NCBI GenBank assembly: GCA_025506515.1
Contig: CM046443.1
Coordinates: 43,486,649 to 43,550,648 of the forward strand
Direction of reading: 5' to 3'
Source: Flaveria trinervia
Lineage: Eukaryota > Streptophyta > Magnoliopsida > Asterales > Asteraceae
DNA: 64,000 nucleotides
Shown here: positions 1 through 12,466 of the stretch, piece by piece
Layout: the number at the start of each line of letters is the position of its first letter
Numbering within the stretch: position 1 is the first letter of the stretch
The notes under the pieces: model-generated
The model's database searches: none
Told to the model about the DNA's origin: nothing
What the model saw: the letters and a program-made list of their open reading frames with translations, nothing else
Position numbers and translations under genes: made by a program

Positions 1-448
1 ATCAACATTAGGGTTTGTGGCTTCCTCAAGATCAAACAAATGCTGAATGGGGTTTCTTGCTCATTAGGGTTTCGACCACATTAGGGCTGCCGAATGAGGC
101 AGCTTGCAAACCAAGTGTTGCGGTTGATTGTAGGCTTCCAATAATGTTCCTTGCGAACCAAAAGAAGCTGCCAGAGGTAGCCCTTGCGAACCAAAAGTTA
201 CGGCAAAATAGGGCTGCCAATTAGGGTTTCTGGGTGCCGAATAGAGACTCTTGCGGATTAGGGTTTCTTGCGCATTAAGACTGCTCCCGAACCAATTGTG
301 GCTGCCGAATTAGGGCTTCCTAATTAGGGTTTGCGAAAGAAAGAGAAGGGGCTGCCGTAGGTGGACTTTCTCGGCCACATTAGGGATGTCAAATTAGGGT
401 TTGCAACCTAGGGTTGCAAATAGGCTCAAGAACACAATTGGGTTTGTT
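1..448. repeat. Degenerate repeats built on ATTAGGGTTT
   Basis: The core ATTAGGGTTT or ATTAGGGCTGCCG recurs about ten times, separated by variants of TTGCGAACCAAAAG and GCTGCCG. The core contains the plant telomere heptamer (TTTAGGG in permuted form), but the copies are never head-to-tail, so this is not a telomere array. It appears to be non-coding DNA upstream of the polypurine tract of the element ending in LTR0. Short reading frames here look accidental. No gene is seen. Confidence 0.6.
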
Positions 449-650
449 ATTTGGGCTCCATCATTAAACAAAAACATTAGTTGGAATTGGGCTCAAGTGT
501 TGAAGATTAGGCTTATGATCAACAAAACAAATTTGGGCTTCGTATTTGGGCTCCATCATTAACAAAAACATTAGTTGGAATTGGCTCAAGTGTTGAAGAT
601 TTGGATTATGATCAACAAAACAAATTGGGGCTTCGTATTCAGGCTCTCAT
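449..650. repeat. Direct tandem duplication, unit about 95 bp
   Basis: The text from ATTTGGGCTCCATCATTA at 449 recurs at 544 with small changes, including the shared words AACATTAGTTGGAATTGG and TTATGATCAACAAAACAAAT. A third copy starts near 628 and breaks off. Non-coding. Confidence 0.75.
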
Positions 651-789
651 CAACATAATATAGTGGTACCAAAGTTTTGAAGACCTCGCTCCGCATCAAT
701 AACAAAATTTCTTAACTTTGGACAACTAATCAACAAAAACAAGATCAAGCTTTAATTCACATTGGAAATCTACAATTTAGGGGGATTAT

Positions 790-1133
790 TGTTGGGGATT
801 CTACCTTTGAAGAAATTGAAGATTTCCAACATTATTGAATTGAAGATTTGAAGAGTAATAGCAACAAAATATTAGTCTAGGGTTTGTATTGTAATTATTG
901 TAAATACTAGACTAGTATATATATTAGCACATATTATCATTATAAGGTGTGAGTAATTCACCACTTGTTAGGGTGAATTAAGTTCATCATCAACAACAAT
1001 ATATCATCATCCTTCAAGGATGATGATTTCAACAACATATCAATAAACACCAATCATTAAACACGTTTCTGTTCTTCATCAGTTCATCATTATTATATTT
1101 TAGCATCTAATCATTCAAGTCTAGTTATTAACA
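790..1133 (+). mobile_element. LTR0: 3' LTR of an element lying left of the window
   Basis: A purine run TTTAGGGGGATTAT (about 776-789) is followed directly by TGTTGGGGATTC, the arrangement of a polypurine tract and a 3' LTR start. Inside is a TATA-like stretch (about 916-924) and an inverted pair TAGTCTAG/CTAGACTA. The right end is placed at ...TTAACA because env-like coding sequence starts just after it. No primer site follows, which fits a 3' LTR. The right boundary is inferred, and the partner LTR is outside the window. Confidence 0.5.
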
Positions 1134-4100
1134 ATATGAATCCTAAGATCCATGCTCATTGTTCCCGTTCATATCGGGAATACACAAAGACCTTCAGGAA
1201 AGGAAAGGTCTCATCCTAGTGGAAATACATGCTTCATGTGGTTATCCATAGCTTGTCAAACAAGCATGGAGAGTGGGACCAAATTCCTGAGGATCGCTCC
1301 TTCATAGTGCATGGAATGGTTCAAGGGGTCAAGTTCAGGTATTCTCAGTTTGTTTATACAAATTTGCTTGCTAACTTGGACTTCTTAGAGTATTATATGT
1401 TTCCTAGATATGTTCAACACATTCTCAACTATGAACTGGTAATATTCTTTAATTGGGACAGATGAAGCCTGGCATCTTTAAAATCATGAAGAAGACAACT
1501 ATAGGCTTCTTAAGTTAGAAACAACCCTTGTCCCAAAAATGTTAGAGCTCATTTCTCAAGGTGACAACCTAGGAACATAAGCTAGTGTTGAAACCACACC
1601 TTTTACCTCCAAACCACCAAAAAGACCACAAATCACCCTCACCTACCAAAGAAAATCCAAACGAACCCTTGCTCAAGCTATTGAGCTTGTGCAGGCTCCC
1701 ATACACTCACCCATATAGGAGGAAGTGGCTACTAGAGCTCCCACTTCCCCTGAGAAGCAAATCACTCTCATCTCTTCAAGAATTAGTGATGAGGTTCCTC
1801 AATCTCAGCCAGATGAGCTCACAAGCCCAACAGCCTTAAGCCTACTCAAGTGAACAACCTTTAGGGGATAGTTACCATCCCCAGCTTTTAGACTTAAATC
1901 AACCCATTCCTAACCTTGAATTCCATACTGATGAAGACTTAGGATTCATTAAGTACCATGAGTCACTCTACTCTTCCCCTACTCAAAGAGAGATGAGTAC
2001 TCCTGAGTCTACTTTGCCTAGCCCACATCAGTCACCTATCACTGAGGTGGATCAACCTAAACATGTTCAAGAGATTCATATGGAAGAGGCTCTCACTTCT
2101 GCAAGTGATTACGTGATTAAGACCTCAACCATGGCAACTCAGCCCATTGACACTTCAACTGAGGCTGTCAATGTGTAGAGGAAATCCAACAGCCAAGAAC
2201 CTGAAGTTGGTGGTGAGAGAGAGGAATTTGGTCCAATCATCTCATCCCCCAATGATTCTTCTAATGAAGATAAGGGGAATTTAAGACTAAAGGTGCAAGT
2301 CAAAAACATGCTCATGTTTAGTCTCTAAGGTTAGTCACCTTGAATCTCAGGTGACTACCCTGTATAACAGGGTCAATGATTAGCAACTTGAGATATCTTA
2401 TCTCAGGAAAAAACTAGCTGGTAGACCATTAAGAAGAGCTCAACTACGACCACAAGAACCTGTGAATGTGATTGACCTAACTCCTAGCTCACCTATGAAA
2501 GAGGGTGATGCTACCAAAAAGAGGGAGAAAATCATTACAATCACAGAACCTGAGAGTTCTTCAAGGAGTATGGACATTAAGGACTTACCATCCTCACTTG
2601 CAATTTTGCATACTGAGCAACTTCCTCAATATCACATTGATGTGGACTCTATAGACTCTTTCATTCGAAGTCTCTTTGAGGAAGGCATTCCAAGGGCTAT
2701 ATCATCCCCACCCCCAAGGAACTTTAAACTACATTATTAGGTGGATGTATGATGCTGGTAGAAGAACCCTCATTCTTCAAAGAGTTCAAGGCGAGCAAGA
2801 GGTGTTCAATTTTCAGACCTTGAACTACTATGAAGGTCTTGACCTAATCAACATGCCATTTGTCAACCCAAGTCAATCTAGACAAGCTAATAGGCTAGCA
2901 CAAAGGATTCAAGACAGAATTACTGAAGAGTTCAGTCTAAGAAGGAGTAAAAGGCAATCAGGTAATGTCATTGGTCAACGGGATGTTGAGATAGAGCTTG
3001 AGATTAGCTTCAAAGGAAAAACCTTATTTGAAGGCCTAGTGATAGAGCCTGAGAGCCCTATCACACCAACAACTACTTACGAACTTCATCCCCTCTGTGA
3101 AACACCTGCTGGTGAAGGTGTATCACAACCTCTCTCTGGCCAGAGCTTGGATGCTACACCAAGCAATGAAGGGCAAAGCTCTCTCCACCCTATGTCATAA
3201 AGGTCTGTGGCTGACAAAGGGAAAATGATTCTACTTACTGAGGAGATTAAGGAGGAGGAGAGAGAAAGGAAGAGGAAGCTAAGGGGACAAAGTTCCTCTA
3301 GGTCTTCAGGCTTCATGCAAGCTGCAATCAGGGCTGGCCCCAGACCAAACACTCAAGATGATGAGTTGAGGGCAGTCTGGATTACTTACCTACAGACTAG
3401 GAACTATGACATAGATGATATTATATATCCCCCTAGAGGAACTCAATGAACTGGCTGACATTGAAGTGTCAAGAGAGATGAAAGAAGAAGAGGATGCAAG
3501 GCTACTTCTCTAAATCAAAGAGGAGAAGAGGCAGAAAACATTATACAAGCATGTTTATACTATCTCTCCAGTTCAAGAAAGCCCTATGTAGGAGACTTGG
3601 CAGCTACACAAGAACCTCAGGTGGACAAGGAAACAGATAGGCAAAACATGATCAACTACTTGAGTGCCACAGGTCTTTACCAGGCACCTACACTTCTTCC
3701 CTTGTCCTTTGAGTACGTTGAGTTTGAGTATCTCATGTAGCTTGAACTTCAAATACTCAAAGAACAAAAGGCAACAAAGAGAAAGATAAGGGAAGTGGCT
3801 GCAAAGTCAAGAGCCATTATCCAAAAGAGCATGAAGAAGTTTGCTGAGAGGCATAGGATGATGAGCTTCTTAGAGCTATATGGATTCTTTGGAAGGAGAC
3901 TTGGCCCTATGTCTCCATCCACAATGGATGAGCACATCATGGTAATCAAGCAGAAGATCAAAAGTGGAAAGCTAATTGACTTACACTCCCTCCAAGTCAA
4001 GCTACTCTGAAATGGATGTTAAGATTGAACAACCTGAGACAACACAACCTGGATCTCCTGCTAAGCCTCAGCAAGCTTCATCTTCTGATCCACAGCAAGG

Positions 4101-4600
4101 TCAAACTCCCTCTCCTTCTAAACCTATGAGGGAGGAACACCTAACTGAGCAAGACAAGACTGATCAACAAGGTGCTGCTCACCAGTCTTCTCAGTTAAAG
4201 TCCTCAAAGAGGAGGAAGAGGATGGCTCCCAAACCAAAGTCAAAAAAGAAGAAGAAGCCGGAATCATCCACCTCTACACCTCAGGCTGAGTCAGATCAAC
4301 CTAGGAAGTGCAAGAAGAGGCAGCCCAATCAACTCCAATCCAAATGGCAGCTCTTGTAGCTGAGAGACCCATCTTATCTTGGACCTTCACAACTAATCTA
4401 GAGAGATGGCATGTGATCAATGATCATGGTGGTGAAAATGTCTACACATGGCAAGACTTATTCAAAAAACCTCTGCATGATCTCTTTGAGATGAGAAGAT
4501 ACTCTGAGAGTCTGAGTGATCCTTACCATCTAATGAAGAAGGGCATGGTCATCATCATTATGAGGACTATCAACAGCTAAAGATCTTCAAATGTTTTGGT
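1134..4600 (+). pseudogene. Env-like gene 1 of a Sirevirus-type copia element, decayed
   Basis: Fragments in changing frames match the env-like proteins of B, A and C in order. The N-terminal module at 1229-1465 has a YYMFPRYVQHILN motif, equivalent to FLMYPRFIQCLMN in B. Pro/Ser-rich segments follow (1585-2180), then 2676-3200 and 3207-3449. Next come a stretch likely to form coiled coil (3795-4010), a Lys-rich tract with KSKKKKKP (about 4225-4260), and a C-terminal piece at 4308-4580 with WQDLFKKPLHDLF. Several stops and frameshifts interrupt it. The true N-terminus is missing because LTR0 abuts the gene. The role of env-like proteins in plant copia elements is not known. The class is reasonably sure; exact limits are not. 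Confidence 0.6.
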
Positions 4601-4620
4601 AGCATCAACCTAGGGGAGTT

Positions 4621-5418
4621 TGTAAAGATTCCTACAAGTCTGATGCAGCCAAAGCATCCAAAGTCTCTCCGCACGCATGCACTGAAAAATATAAGTAAAA
4701 ATGCTTTGGAAGTTTTACACCTTACACTAGAAATATTGTAAGTGTAAAATCTTCCGAAGCCAAGACCAACATCTTCTGAAGCCAAAAGTGAAGTCTTACG
4801 AAGCTTCCAAGAAAAAGTCTTCCGAAGCCAAAGAGTGAAGATAGATTTCTTGCAAAGACTTTTAGAGACATGCTTTTATCTAATGTACTTTACCATAAAG
4901 CTGGATAACCTTTTCGATGCAACTCTGTTTAGTCACCAACTTATATGACTTGGTGAAAAGATCCATGCTTTTGGTAATTATACATTGAGGCCTTGAGTCT
5001 ATGTTTTTTACTTTATGTACTTTTATCCTTTTTGTAATATATTAGGATGTGAGCTATGGCATGTCATAGTCACTAGTCAAAAGGAAATATGCCTTTTGAC
5101 TCTATATTTGATTTTGTTGTCTAGTCTTATGTATCCAGCTCGCTTTCAAAGTATGGCCGGCTATAGGATGTAGTATATGTATCTCAAGTACTTGTAACTT
5201 TATCGTATGCTTTGTAACATTTGTAATAGAACTTGAGAAGTAATATACATCATTCTTGAAAACCAAATATTTGTGTTGTTTGCTATCTTATTCTATCTTA
5301 TTCTTACTTTTGTTGTTAGCATCTTTCACTTAAAGTTAACCAGTTCCCTATTTGATTTGTTAAGTGTTCTAAGTAACTCTCCTCATTGTGTTGTTGTGTT
5401 GTAATTGCATACCCTTCA
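4621..5418 (+). mobile_element. LTR1: 3' LTR following env-like gene 1
   Basis: The purine tract CCTAGGGGAGTT (4609-4620) directly precedes TGTAAAGATTCC, as expected for polypurine tract plus 3' LTR. The LTR carries repeated words CTTCCGAAGCC and CTTCTGAAGCC (4750-4835), which are short near-palindromes. The right end is placed at ...ACCCTTCA (5418) because env-like codons of gene 2 resume immediately after it (W-S-Y-S-L-D-H-R). The length would be 798 bp. No partner LTR is visible. Confidence 0.55.
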
Positions 5419-7560
5419 AATGGTCCTATAGTTTGGATCACCGAAAGGGAGGATTGGATAGACTAAACCTAGACCGGGCCATGGCTATGACTATTTTTTG
5501 TAGAGGGCAAAAGGCCAACATAGTTAAGCTAATATTTGATTGTAGGGCGAGAATGTGGTGGCTCTAAAGAAAGATAAGTGGTTCCTATACCTAAGGTTTC
5601 TCCAGATATTAATAGATGATCTAATTTCCAATGTACCTAGACATGGAGAAATTAAGAGACTGGTTCAAATGAACACGAGAATATTTGTTGATTTCTCTGC
5701 CAGCAAGCATGATTTTACTTGGAAGATCACTCACTTGTGGGAGAACATGTATCCAGCCGAAAGGTGGAACTACATCAAAAAAGTGATAGAAGTTGATAAT
5801 AAGCACGCTGAGGGAATGAGGGAAAAGCAGGTTGAGTTAGTGAAGAAGAGGAAGAGGTATGAGAAAGAAAATTACTACGATTTTGAGGATGAGACAGATG
5901 AGGTGGTGCAGGCGTTGAGAGCTGAGAGGGAGAAGCGATCAATGAAAAAGGTTGATCAGGGTGAGACTGAAAGGAGATCAAAGCATAGGCATCAAAATTA
6001 ACTGAGCCACAGAGGAGAGAAGAGAGAAGAAACTTGGATGAGGATGTGATCAGGAACCTCAACTCATCTCTGGCTAATGAGTTGAGTATGATAATGACGA
6101 AGGTGACAAATTAAGAGTTGAGGGAAAAGAGGAAGGATGAGATGTTAGAAGGAATGTCTAAGATGCTAGTTGATCAACAGCATTGATCAAGAGGTTGTTG
6201 ACTGAGGTGAGCGAGCTTAAGGCTGCAGCCAGCCTGCCTAATCATCTAACTCAATCTGACTTAGATGATCTTACAAATATCTCAAGGTACCCATTGTTGA
6301 ATGTGGGTATCTCATCCAAGGCAGGGGAGGGCACAAGTGGTGCAACATATGCTACTGTAGGAGGTTCAGGTGTGTGGGAGGATGATATGACATAACACGA
6401 GGCTAGAAGAAAAGAGACCGAGGAGAACGTGGAGGAGGTGATTGAAGCAAGATTTGTAGATATAGGGTTGAACATTGATACTGACTTTGGAAGAGAGGAG
6501 ATACTAAGAGACTTAACTATAGAAGGTGCACAGAGGATAGTTGAGATGCGTCTGATTGATGAGGAGGAGGATGATGCACAACTAGTGGATTATGATTTTG
6601 AGGCTTAATATTATGAAGTTAATGAACGACGCTTGACATATGTGGCCAAGAAGGGCTCTACTGATGGTGATGTGTTTGAGCTTGAAAAGGAGGAATGGTT
6701 TGTAAAGGAGAAAGACGGAGAAGAGCTGACCGCACTATTCCTGAATATACAAGGGTCGAGCAGGAAAGAGGCGGATAAGAAAATTATAAGCTGGAAATAT
6801 AACATAGGGCTGAAAATGTTCATAATCAAGAGAAGAGGAGGAAGGATCTCGTACCTACACAAAAGGAAGGTGTTCAAGACCTTGCCTAAATAGGATCTCA
6901 GGAGGTTGGCAGAGATTCCCTTGATAGATTCTCATCTGAGTTAGCAAGCCAAATGGTTGGAAGAGGAGATTAAGTAGGGGGTAAATGATAATTTTGAGAC
7001 TTTTGGATACATGAAGACTGAAAGGAGGCAGTCGATATTGGGAGATAGGAAAGGGTCAGATTGTGCTAAGGGTTAAGCCCCTGAAGATAGTTAGTAGGGT
7101 GTGGATATCTGATCCCCTCCCCTAAAGGCTTCAGAAGTTTGAAAAGTGGTTGTATGACAACAACATAGGGAGGCGGTGATTAGGATAAAGGATGGAGTTA
7201 AATTTAGACTTTTTGAGCCGATGGAAGTGTTTTCATTCTGCGATGAGGATTTGCTGGTTTTATGTGAGAATCATATTATGGTTGGGACTAGAGCTAAAAC
7301 AGAAAAAAGGCAAGCCTGTTCTTGGAGGTTGCCAACAAGGCCTGAGGAGTTAGAGCAGAGGTCAGAGAGTTAGCTGAGAAGATTTGTGAGGTGGATGAAG
7401 TGAGGATGGAGGTGTAGGATCTAGAAAGACAATTTGAACGATCTAGTGCACGTGATGAAGATATGAGTACAACAGGAGCTGAAGCTAAAGGCAGATCTAC
7501 GGCTGGAGAAGATGCTGGGGCTGGTGCTACTAACAAAGATGATCCAGTCGGTGAGGTCCA
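5419..7560 (+). pseudogene. Env-like gene 2 of another Sirevirus-type copia element, decayed
   Basis: Codons from about 5424 read through a segment with MAMTIFCRGQKANIVKLIFD. One frameshift near 5547 leads to 5555-6001, which has FLYLRFLQILIDD (the MYPRF module) and a long charged, coiled-coil-like tail. Segment 6633-6893 contains KKIISWKYN, matching QKIISWKYE in env-like gene B. Segment 7176-7373 contains VKFRLFEPMEVFSF, matching AEIRLFSGYEVRL in B. Stops and frameshifts separate all pieces. The start is cut off by LTR1. The order of modules agrees with B, so I am fairly sure of the class. Confidence 0.6.
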
Positions 7561-7574
7561 ACCTAGGGGAGTAT

Positions 7575-8088
7575 TGAAGATAAAGAATAGGTTGGACTTA
7601 TATTAGATTAGTGTTTATATTTTGTTTATGTAATAGGACAAATGTTAGATTACTTTTGTAAGTTTGTAGTTTGAGTTTTGCTGCCTAACAAAACTATGAG
7701 CGAAACTATAGTTTCGCTCATAGTCAGTAGCTTTGTTTCACTCGTCAAAATTGTGTTTCACAATCGGGCAAAACTATGCTTGGGCCTAATAGTTTCGCTG
7801 TCCAGCAAAACTAGTAACTTTAAATATAGATTTCTTTGTTTCATTGTAGGGTAACCTTGCAAAACCCTAATTTGTATTATCTTTGTTGCAAGTCTATTCT
7901 ATAAGCTGGAATTTTATTGAAATATCATTGAACTCTTGTTTATTGTGAGTGTTGGCTCTGATTTGTTTTTTTTTGAACACTTTTGATCTATTATTCATTA
8001 TCATATGTTTGTTTAGAAGAATTTGTTATTAACATTGAATCTTTCATTCAATCAATAGTATTGTAGTTTGTTATGTTTTGGACCAACA
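7575..8088 (+). mobile_element. LTR2: 3' LTR following env-like gene 2
   Basis: The purine tract CCTAGGGGAGTA (7562-7573) is followed by TGAAGATAAAG. The LTR includes the 32-bp perfect palindrome at 7693-7724 and relatives of the same word (AGTTTCGCT near 7789). The right end is a guess at ...GACCAACA (8088); the partner LTR is not in the window. Confidence 0.45.
7693..7724. repeat. Perfect 32-bp palindrome
   Basis: The left arm ACTATGAGCGAAACTA and the right arm TAGTTTCGCTCATAGT are exact reverse complements with no spacer. It could extrude as a cruciform or fold as an RNA hairpin. It lies about 120 bp into LTR2. Confidence 0.9.
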
Positions 8089-10450
8089 TGGTATATTTAG
8101 GTTTTATTTTAAAAAATATAACTTTAGGGTTACTTTTGTAATGTTTTAAAACTTAAATTAAAACTTTTAATTTAAAATTTTTAACAATATAAACTTAAGT
8201 GGTCAAAATGTAACTTTTGTAAAACCTAAGCTCTATACCCCTACCATTCCAACCATCAGTTGAGCTATGGAGAGGTCAAACACTCAAAAGTCATTAATTT
8301 TAATCCAATCAATCTACCCTTATCACTTGTGAACCAGACTCAAACCTAGAACCCGTTTAAATTCAATTTATCTTACATTTTAAACATGCTTTGAAAATGA
8401 ATTCCCCGTTCAAAAATCAAATAAGTTTTCACATGAAACCTGATCAATTGACTATTTCAACTGACGTGAAACAAACTTGTGATTATTGTGATCGTAACAA
8501 TCAAATTAATTGAGGTTGTAACTATATCATCATTCTCATTCGAACCAAATAACTCCCGAATTAAACTTATAACTCGTAGAATCTAAACTAATCAAATTAG
8601 CACCATATAACTGAGTTTGAACATTCTTACTAATTCATTTTAACTCAATGTTACCTTAATTGCATTTTAAACACACACAATTGACATTCAACTTTAAGTT
8701 GTCATTGAACCAGCAACTATATCGATCATCACCTTCTACACATTTTATCTTGCAATACATTGAGGAGAATTAATCCTTAACACCCTTAAAGCTTCACGCA
8801 ATTCTGATTGAACTATATCATCATACTCTACTCGAATTCTACCATATATTTTTAGTGTAATTTTTTTGCTTATTATCATTGATTCATCTTCAAAACAGGT
8901 AATTAATCACACCCACACACTCGTTATCACATGTAGAAGCAAAGCTATGTCCTTAATTTCATATCTTTGATCGATTTAGGGTTCAATTTGATTGATTTAA
9001 GATCTAGGGTTTGAAGAAATACGGAAATTCGCTTAATTAGTATGTTTAGTAATTATTTCGGGGTTTAAACCAATAATGGGCTTTGGCCTAATGTTTATCA
9101 CGTTGACACCTTCATAGCGGACCCGAGTTTGAACCCGGGCACCCCCATTTCATTACGTTAATTAACTTAAAAATTATATATATTAAGATATTATTATAAA
9201 GTTTATTTTATTAAATCCATATTTCAACATATATTTATTCTTAATCTTAGAAAATTTCATTATGATAAAAAAATTTTAAATAGTTTATCTTATAAAAAGT
9301 TATTATATTGTAAAAATCAATAAAGAGAATTATAAATTAACTTATAAGTTGTAAATTATTTTATAAAGTTTCTATAAAATAAAATTGATTATTTCCAATC
9401 GTGGTAGACCAAAATCTTATTTATTAAAATAACTAATTACTTAATTAATTGATTTTGGCAAATTATTTAAAGTTCTATTTATTAGTTGTTATAAATTGCT
9501 CATTATTATTCATATTATTCTAATAAAATTAAATCGTTACATGTATCTGCTTAAAAGCATATATTAATCATTGATAAATTTAAATCTTATTATTTATGCA
9601 ATGTATTTTATTCAATTATTATTATATCAAAGTTAATTAATTGATCTTGAAATCATTTATTAACTATATAAACCCCAAATCCCTATTTAAATCCTAGTAC
9701 CAAATTAACCTTAGAACTTCAAAAAACTTATTATTCTAATTTAGGACACCGTTACTTAGGCTAATTTTGTGAGATGATACTTGGTGTCTAGTCAAGCACA
9801 CTATCATTCCTTTACTTTTTTGGAAGAAATCATGTGAACATATTCAACCAATTGTTTATTCTCTTATTTATTTCATTGAAATTCAATTTAATTCATGTTG
9901 TATTAGTACTTGCAATTTGTGTTCATAGTTTGATAAACATTTATTCAAGCACAATTATTAATTTATTCAAACAAAAAAATAATGATAGATCTATTGGCTT
10001 AAAAAGCCACCCAATTTGATTATTCATGGTGATTAAAACTAGATTCATACATGTGCCTTATTCATTAGGACCTAAGATCAAGTCTGTTCAATCATAGGTT
10101 TGATTGTGTATTGTTTGTCTTATATATTACATGTTTGTCTTATACCTCTTGACATGTCATGAAAATTGAATAAATTCAATCATGAATGCTTACAACTAGG
10201 ATTTTGAACCTAGTTAATAATGAAGAAAAGTTCTATGTTTTTGAATTTTGTATGGTTGTTAAACAATATTTGGTTATTTGAAATTACAAAATTTGCATTT
10301 AATATAATTTAAATGCTTTGAGTGCTATGAACAATCGATTCACCTTCATATGTCTCAAGGTTTCCACCATTGGTCAAAGTGTGACATTACATTCCCATTA
10401 CACTTAATGCTAATCATTATAAGGGTATTAGGTTCCTATAGAAAATGCCT
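8089..10450. other. AT-rich stretch with no recognisable gene
   Basis: About 2.4 kb of AT-rich sequence with no sizeable reading frame and no protein similarity that I can recognise. It may be old flanking DNA or the eroded 5' part of element G. Two spots resemble tRNA-type internal promoter boxes: minus strand near 8235-8275 (TAGCTCAACTGATGG) and plus strand 9070-9145 (see the separate entry). Confidence 0.5.
9070..9145 (+). other. Possible tRNA-derived SINE remnant (A-box and B-box like words)
   Basis: TGGCCTAATG (about 9086) resembles a pol III A box and GAGTTTGAACCCGGG (about 9125-9139) resembles a B box, at a plausible distance. No complete tRNA cloverleaf can be drawn and no poly-A end or target duplication is visible. 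It could be chance. Confidence 0.25.
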
Positions 10451-10499
10451 TTTTGAATCTGTCTCTTGAAAATGTTAAGAAAGTAAAAGTTGATATGAT

Positions 10500-11727
10500 G
10501 GCATAGTCTTCCATTACCATGGCCTTGGAAATGGAAGTTTTAAAAGACATGAAAAATATGGTACATATTATGTGTGTAGGAAGTTCAGCTGGGAATAAAA
10601 TCAACAAAGATAAGCTTATGAATCTGTATGAAACATTTTATCAAGTTCAAGGAAAGTCTATCTTAAAGAAACTATACATATTTGTTAAGTTAATCAATTT
10701 TTTTAGAAATTTTGGTTGTAAATTACAAACTAAAAGATGATAATAAGAAAATGTTGCATTTGGTATCGGTATCTTGGAACACAATGTCACACTACTTAAA
10801 AACATTTTGGATCTTGATATTACCAGTTTAGACACTATGGTTGCCAAGATAGAAGCAATAGAATTGGATAAGAAGTTGAGAATTTGGGTGGTCCACATGT
10901 TATTGAAGATTACAAGTTCCTTGTAAAATCACATTCTATTAAGAATGCATTCATTACTAAAGATGAAGAGTTTATGACTCTTGCTAAAGCTCTCAATGTA
11001 TATGTTCGTATCTATTCCTCCAATTAAGAATTCTAAAGCATCTTCTTCATAAAATCAAAGCTACACTCACTCCATGGATGAACAACATGAGTTTATAAAT
11101 GAAGAACATAACTTTTAACAATATCAACATGGAGGATTTAAATCTTGTAATTCTTGATATCAGAATGAGCATCAATCTCAGATATCCAATCAATGTGAAG
11201 GTGCACCTTATACAATTTCATGTGCTTTTATCATTTGACAAGATGAAGTATGTGATTAGAGTTTTTATGTTAAAGAAGTGAAGCCAAATGACCATAATCA
11301 TGCTTTGATGGCTTATATCAAGGATCTTTCGATACTAATGCTAGCCAAGGTCAAAAGAAAACTTATGTAGTAAAAATGAATTAATGTAGTGCAAGGCTAT
11401 AAAGAACATAATCACAAACTTGAAACTATGGTTAAAGAAGAAAGATTGAAAGCTAAAATGATCAAACACAAACTTAAAAGTTTTTAAAGAACAAATTAAA
11501 TCACTCATACTTGATATTTAGAGGTTGCATGGTAAACAATACACTCGGGAAGCTCAAATTGATAAGTTAACAAAATTTTTAAACAAATCAAAAGTTGATC
11601 CTTCACTTATAGAAATAAAACATAAAAAGTTTCAACTTTTATCAATTAAAACATTAAAAAATGATTGATTCATAACAGAACCTAAAAACACATCTAGAAT
11701 TGGGTATCAATGTTGTTCCCCACCATA
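10500..11727 (+). pseudogene. Element G: gag remnant, left part
   Basis: This segment is collinear with B gag. The region around 10800-10990 reads KNIFDLDITSLD, AKIEAIELD and KNAFITKDEEF, next to KNTFDLESTTLD, AKIEALELD and ENAFITEEDDF in B. It continues through the part matching B at 15840-16330. There are many stops and frameshifts and no LTR or start is recognised. It is cut at 11727 by element A, and the same older element reappears at 56645. It is older than A because A lies inside it. Confidence 0.65.
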
Positions 11728-11732
11728 TTATG

Positions 11733-12451
11733 TGTAGATACATATGTACCTAGTTTATGTGCTTAGATGTAAAAGTCTTTCATTTCTTACGTATGTGTAA
11801 TTTGACTATGTAATGAAATATGATATATGATTTGATTTCTATTTAACTTTAATTAATATGTATGACTTCTTATATAGGTGTGTGGTTGTTGTACATACTT
11901 CTAAGTCAATAATAATTGTGTAGCGTGTTTAGCATAGTCAGATGACTATTCATGCTAATGGCCCATACTTATGGACCATATGCATGAATACATCATGCTT
12001 ATGGACTAGTCGCACGACTAAACCAGGAGACTGGATCAGTCGTATGATTGAGACATAAGATTGACTCAGTTGCACAACTGAACCTTCAGTCATGCGTATG
12101 GATCAATCGCATGATTCAGTCGCACGATAGAACCATGGTAATGGTTCAGTCGTACGAATGAAAACCAATAACCTATAAATACCACCTAATTCGTGGAAAA
12201 ACATAACACTTGAAGAGATATTACGCATACACATAAACGCTAGCCATCTAGAGCGTCCCAAATGTCTTGTCCAAGTTCATAGTTCGTTCCTAATCGATTA
12301 CTATTCGTTCTTACGTTTTAGTTCAATCTTATATCGATCAGGTAATCATTCTCACTAATTGGATCACCAATCAAATAGGATTCCGCACTATTTGATCCGG
12401 TATAACGCATAATCAGTTAGTACTTCGTATGTACACGGTCCTAACCTAACA
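11733..12451 (+). mobile_element. Element A: 5' LTR
   Basis: It begins TGTAGATACATATGTACC and ends ...CTAACCTAACA, directly before a primer binding site. It matches 55923-56639 along its whole length (719 versus 717 bp), differing by scattered substitutions and small indels. The 5 bp before it, TTATG (11728-11732), correspond to TTATC (56640-56644) after the 3' copy: a target duplication with one change. The middle (12000-12150) is packed with AGTCG/CGACT palindromes. Confidence 0.9.
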
Positions 12452-12466
12452 AGTAGTATCAGAGCC
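12452..12466 (+). other. Element A primer binding site
   Basis: AGTAGTATCAGAGCC follows the LTR end. It matches the tRNA-iMet primer word TGGTATCAGAGC used by plant copia elements, with one change (TAG for TGG). It would prime minus-strand DNA synthesis. Confidence 0.8.

Noticed and set aside
7940..7970. Reverse-strand ATCAGAGCCAA as a primer binding site of a minus-strand element
   Set aside because: Only 11 bases match, the TGG start is absent and no LTR end adjoins it.
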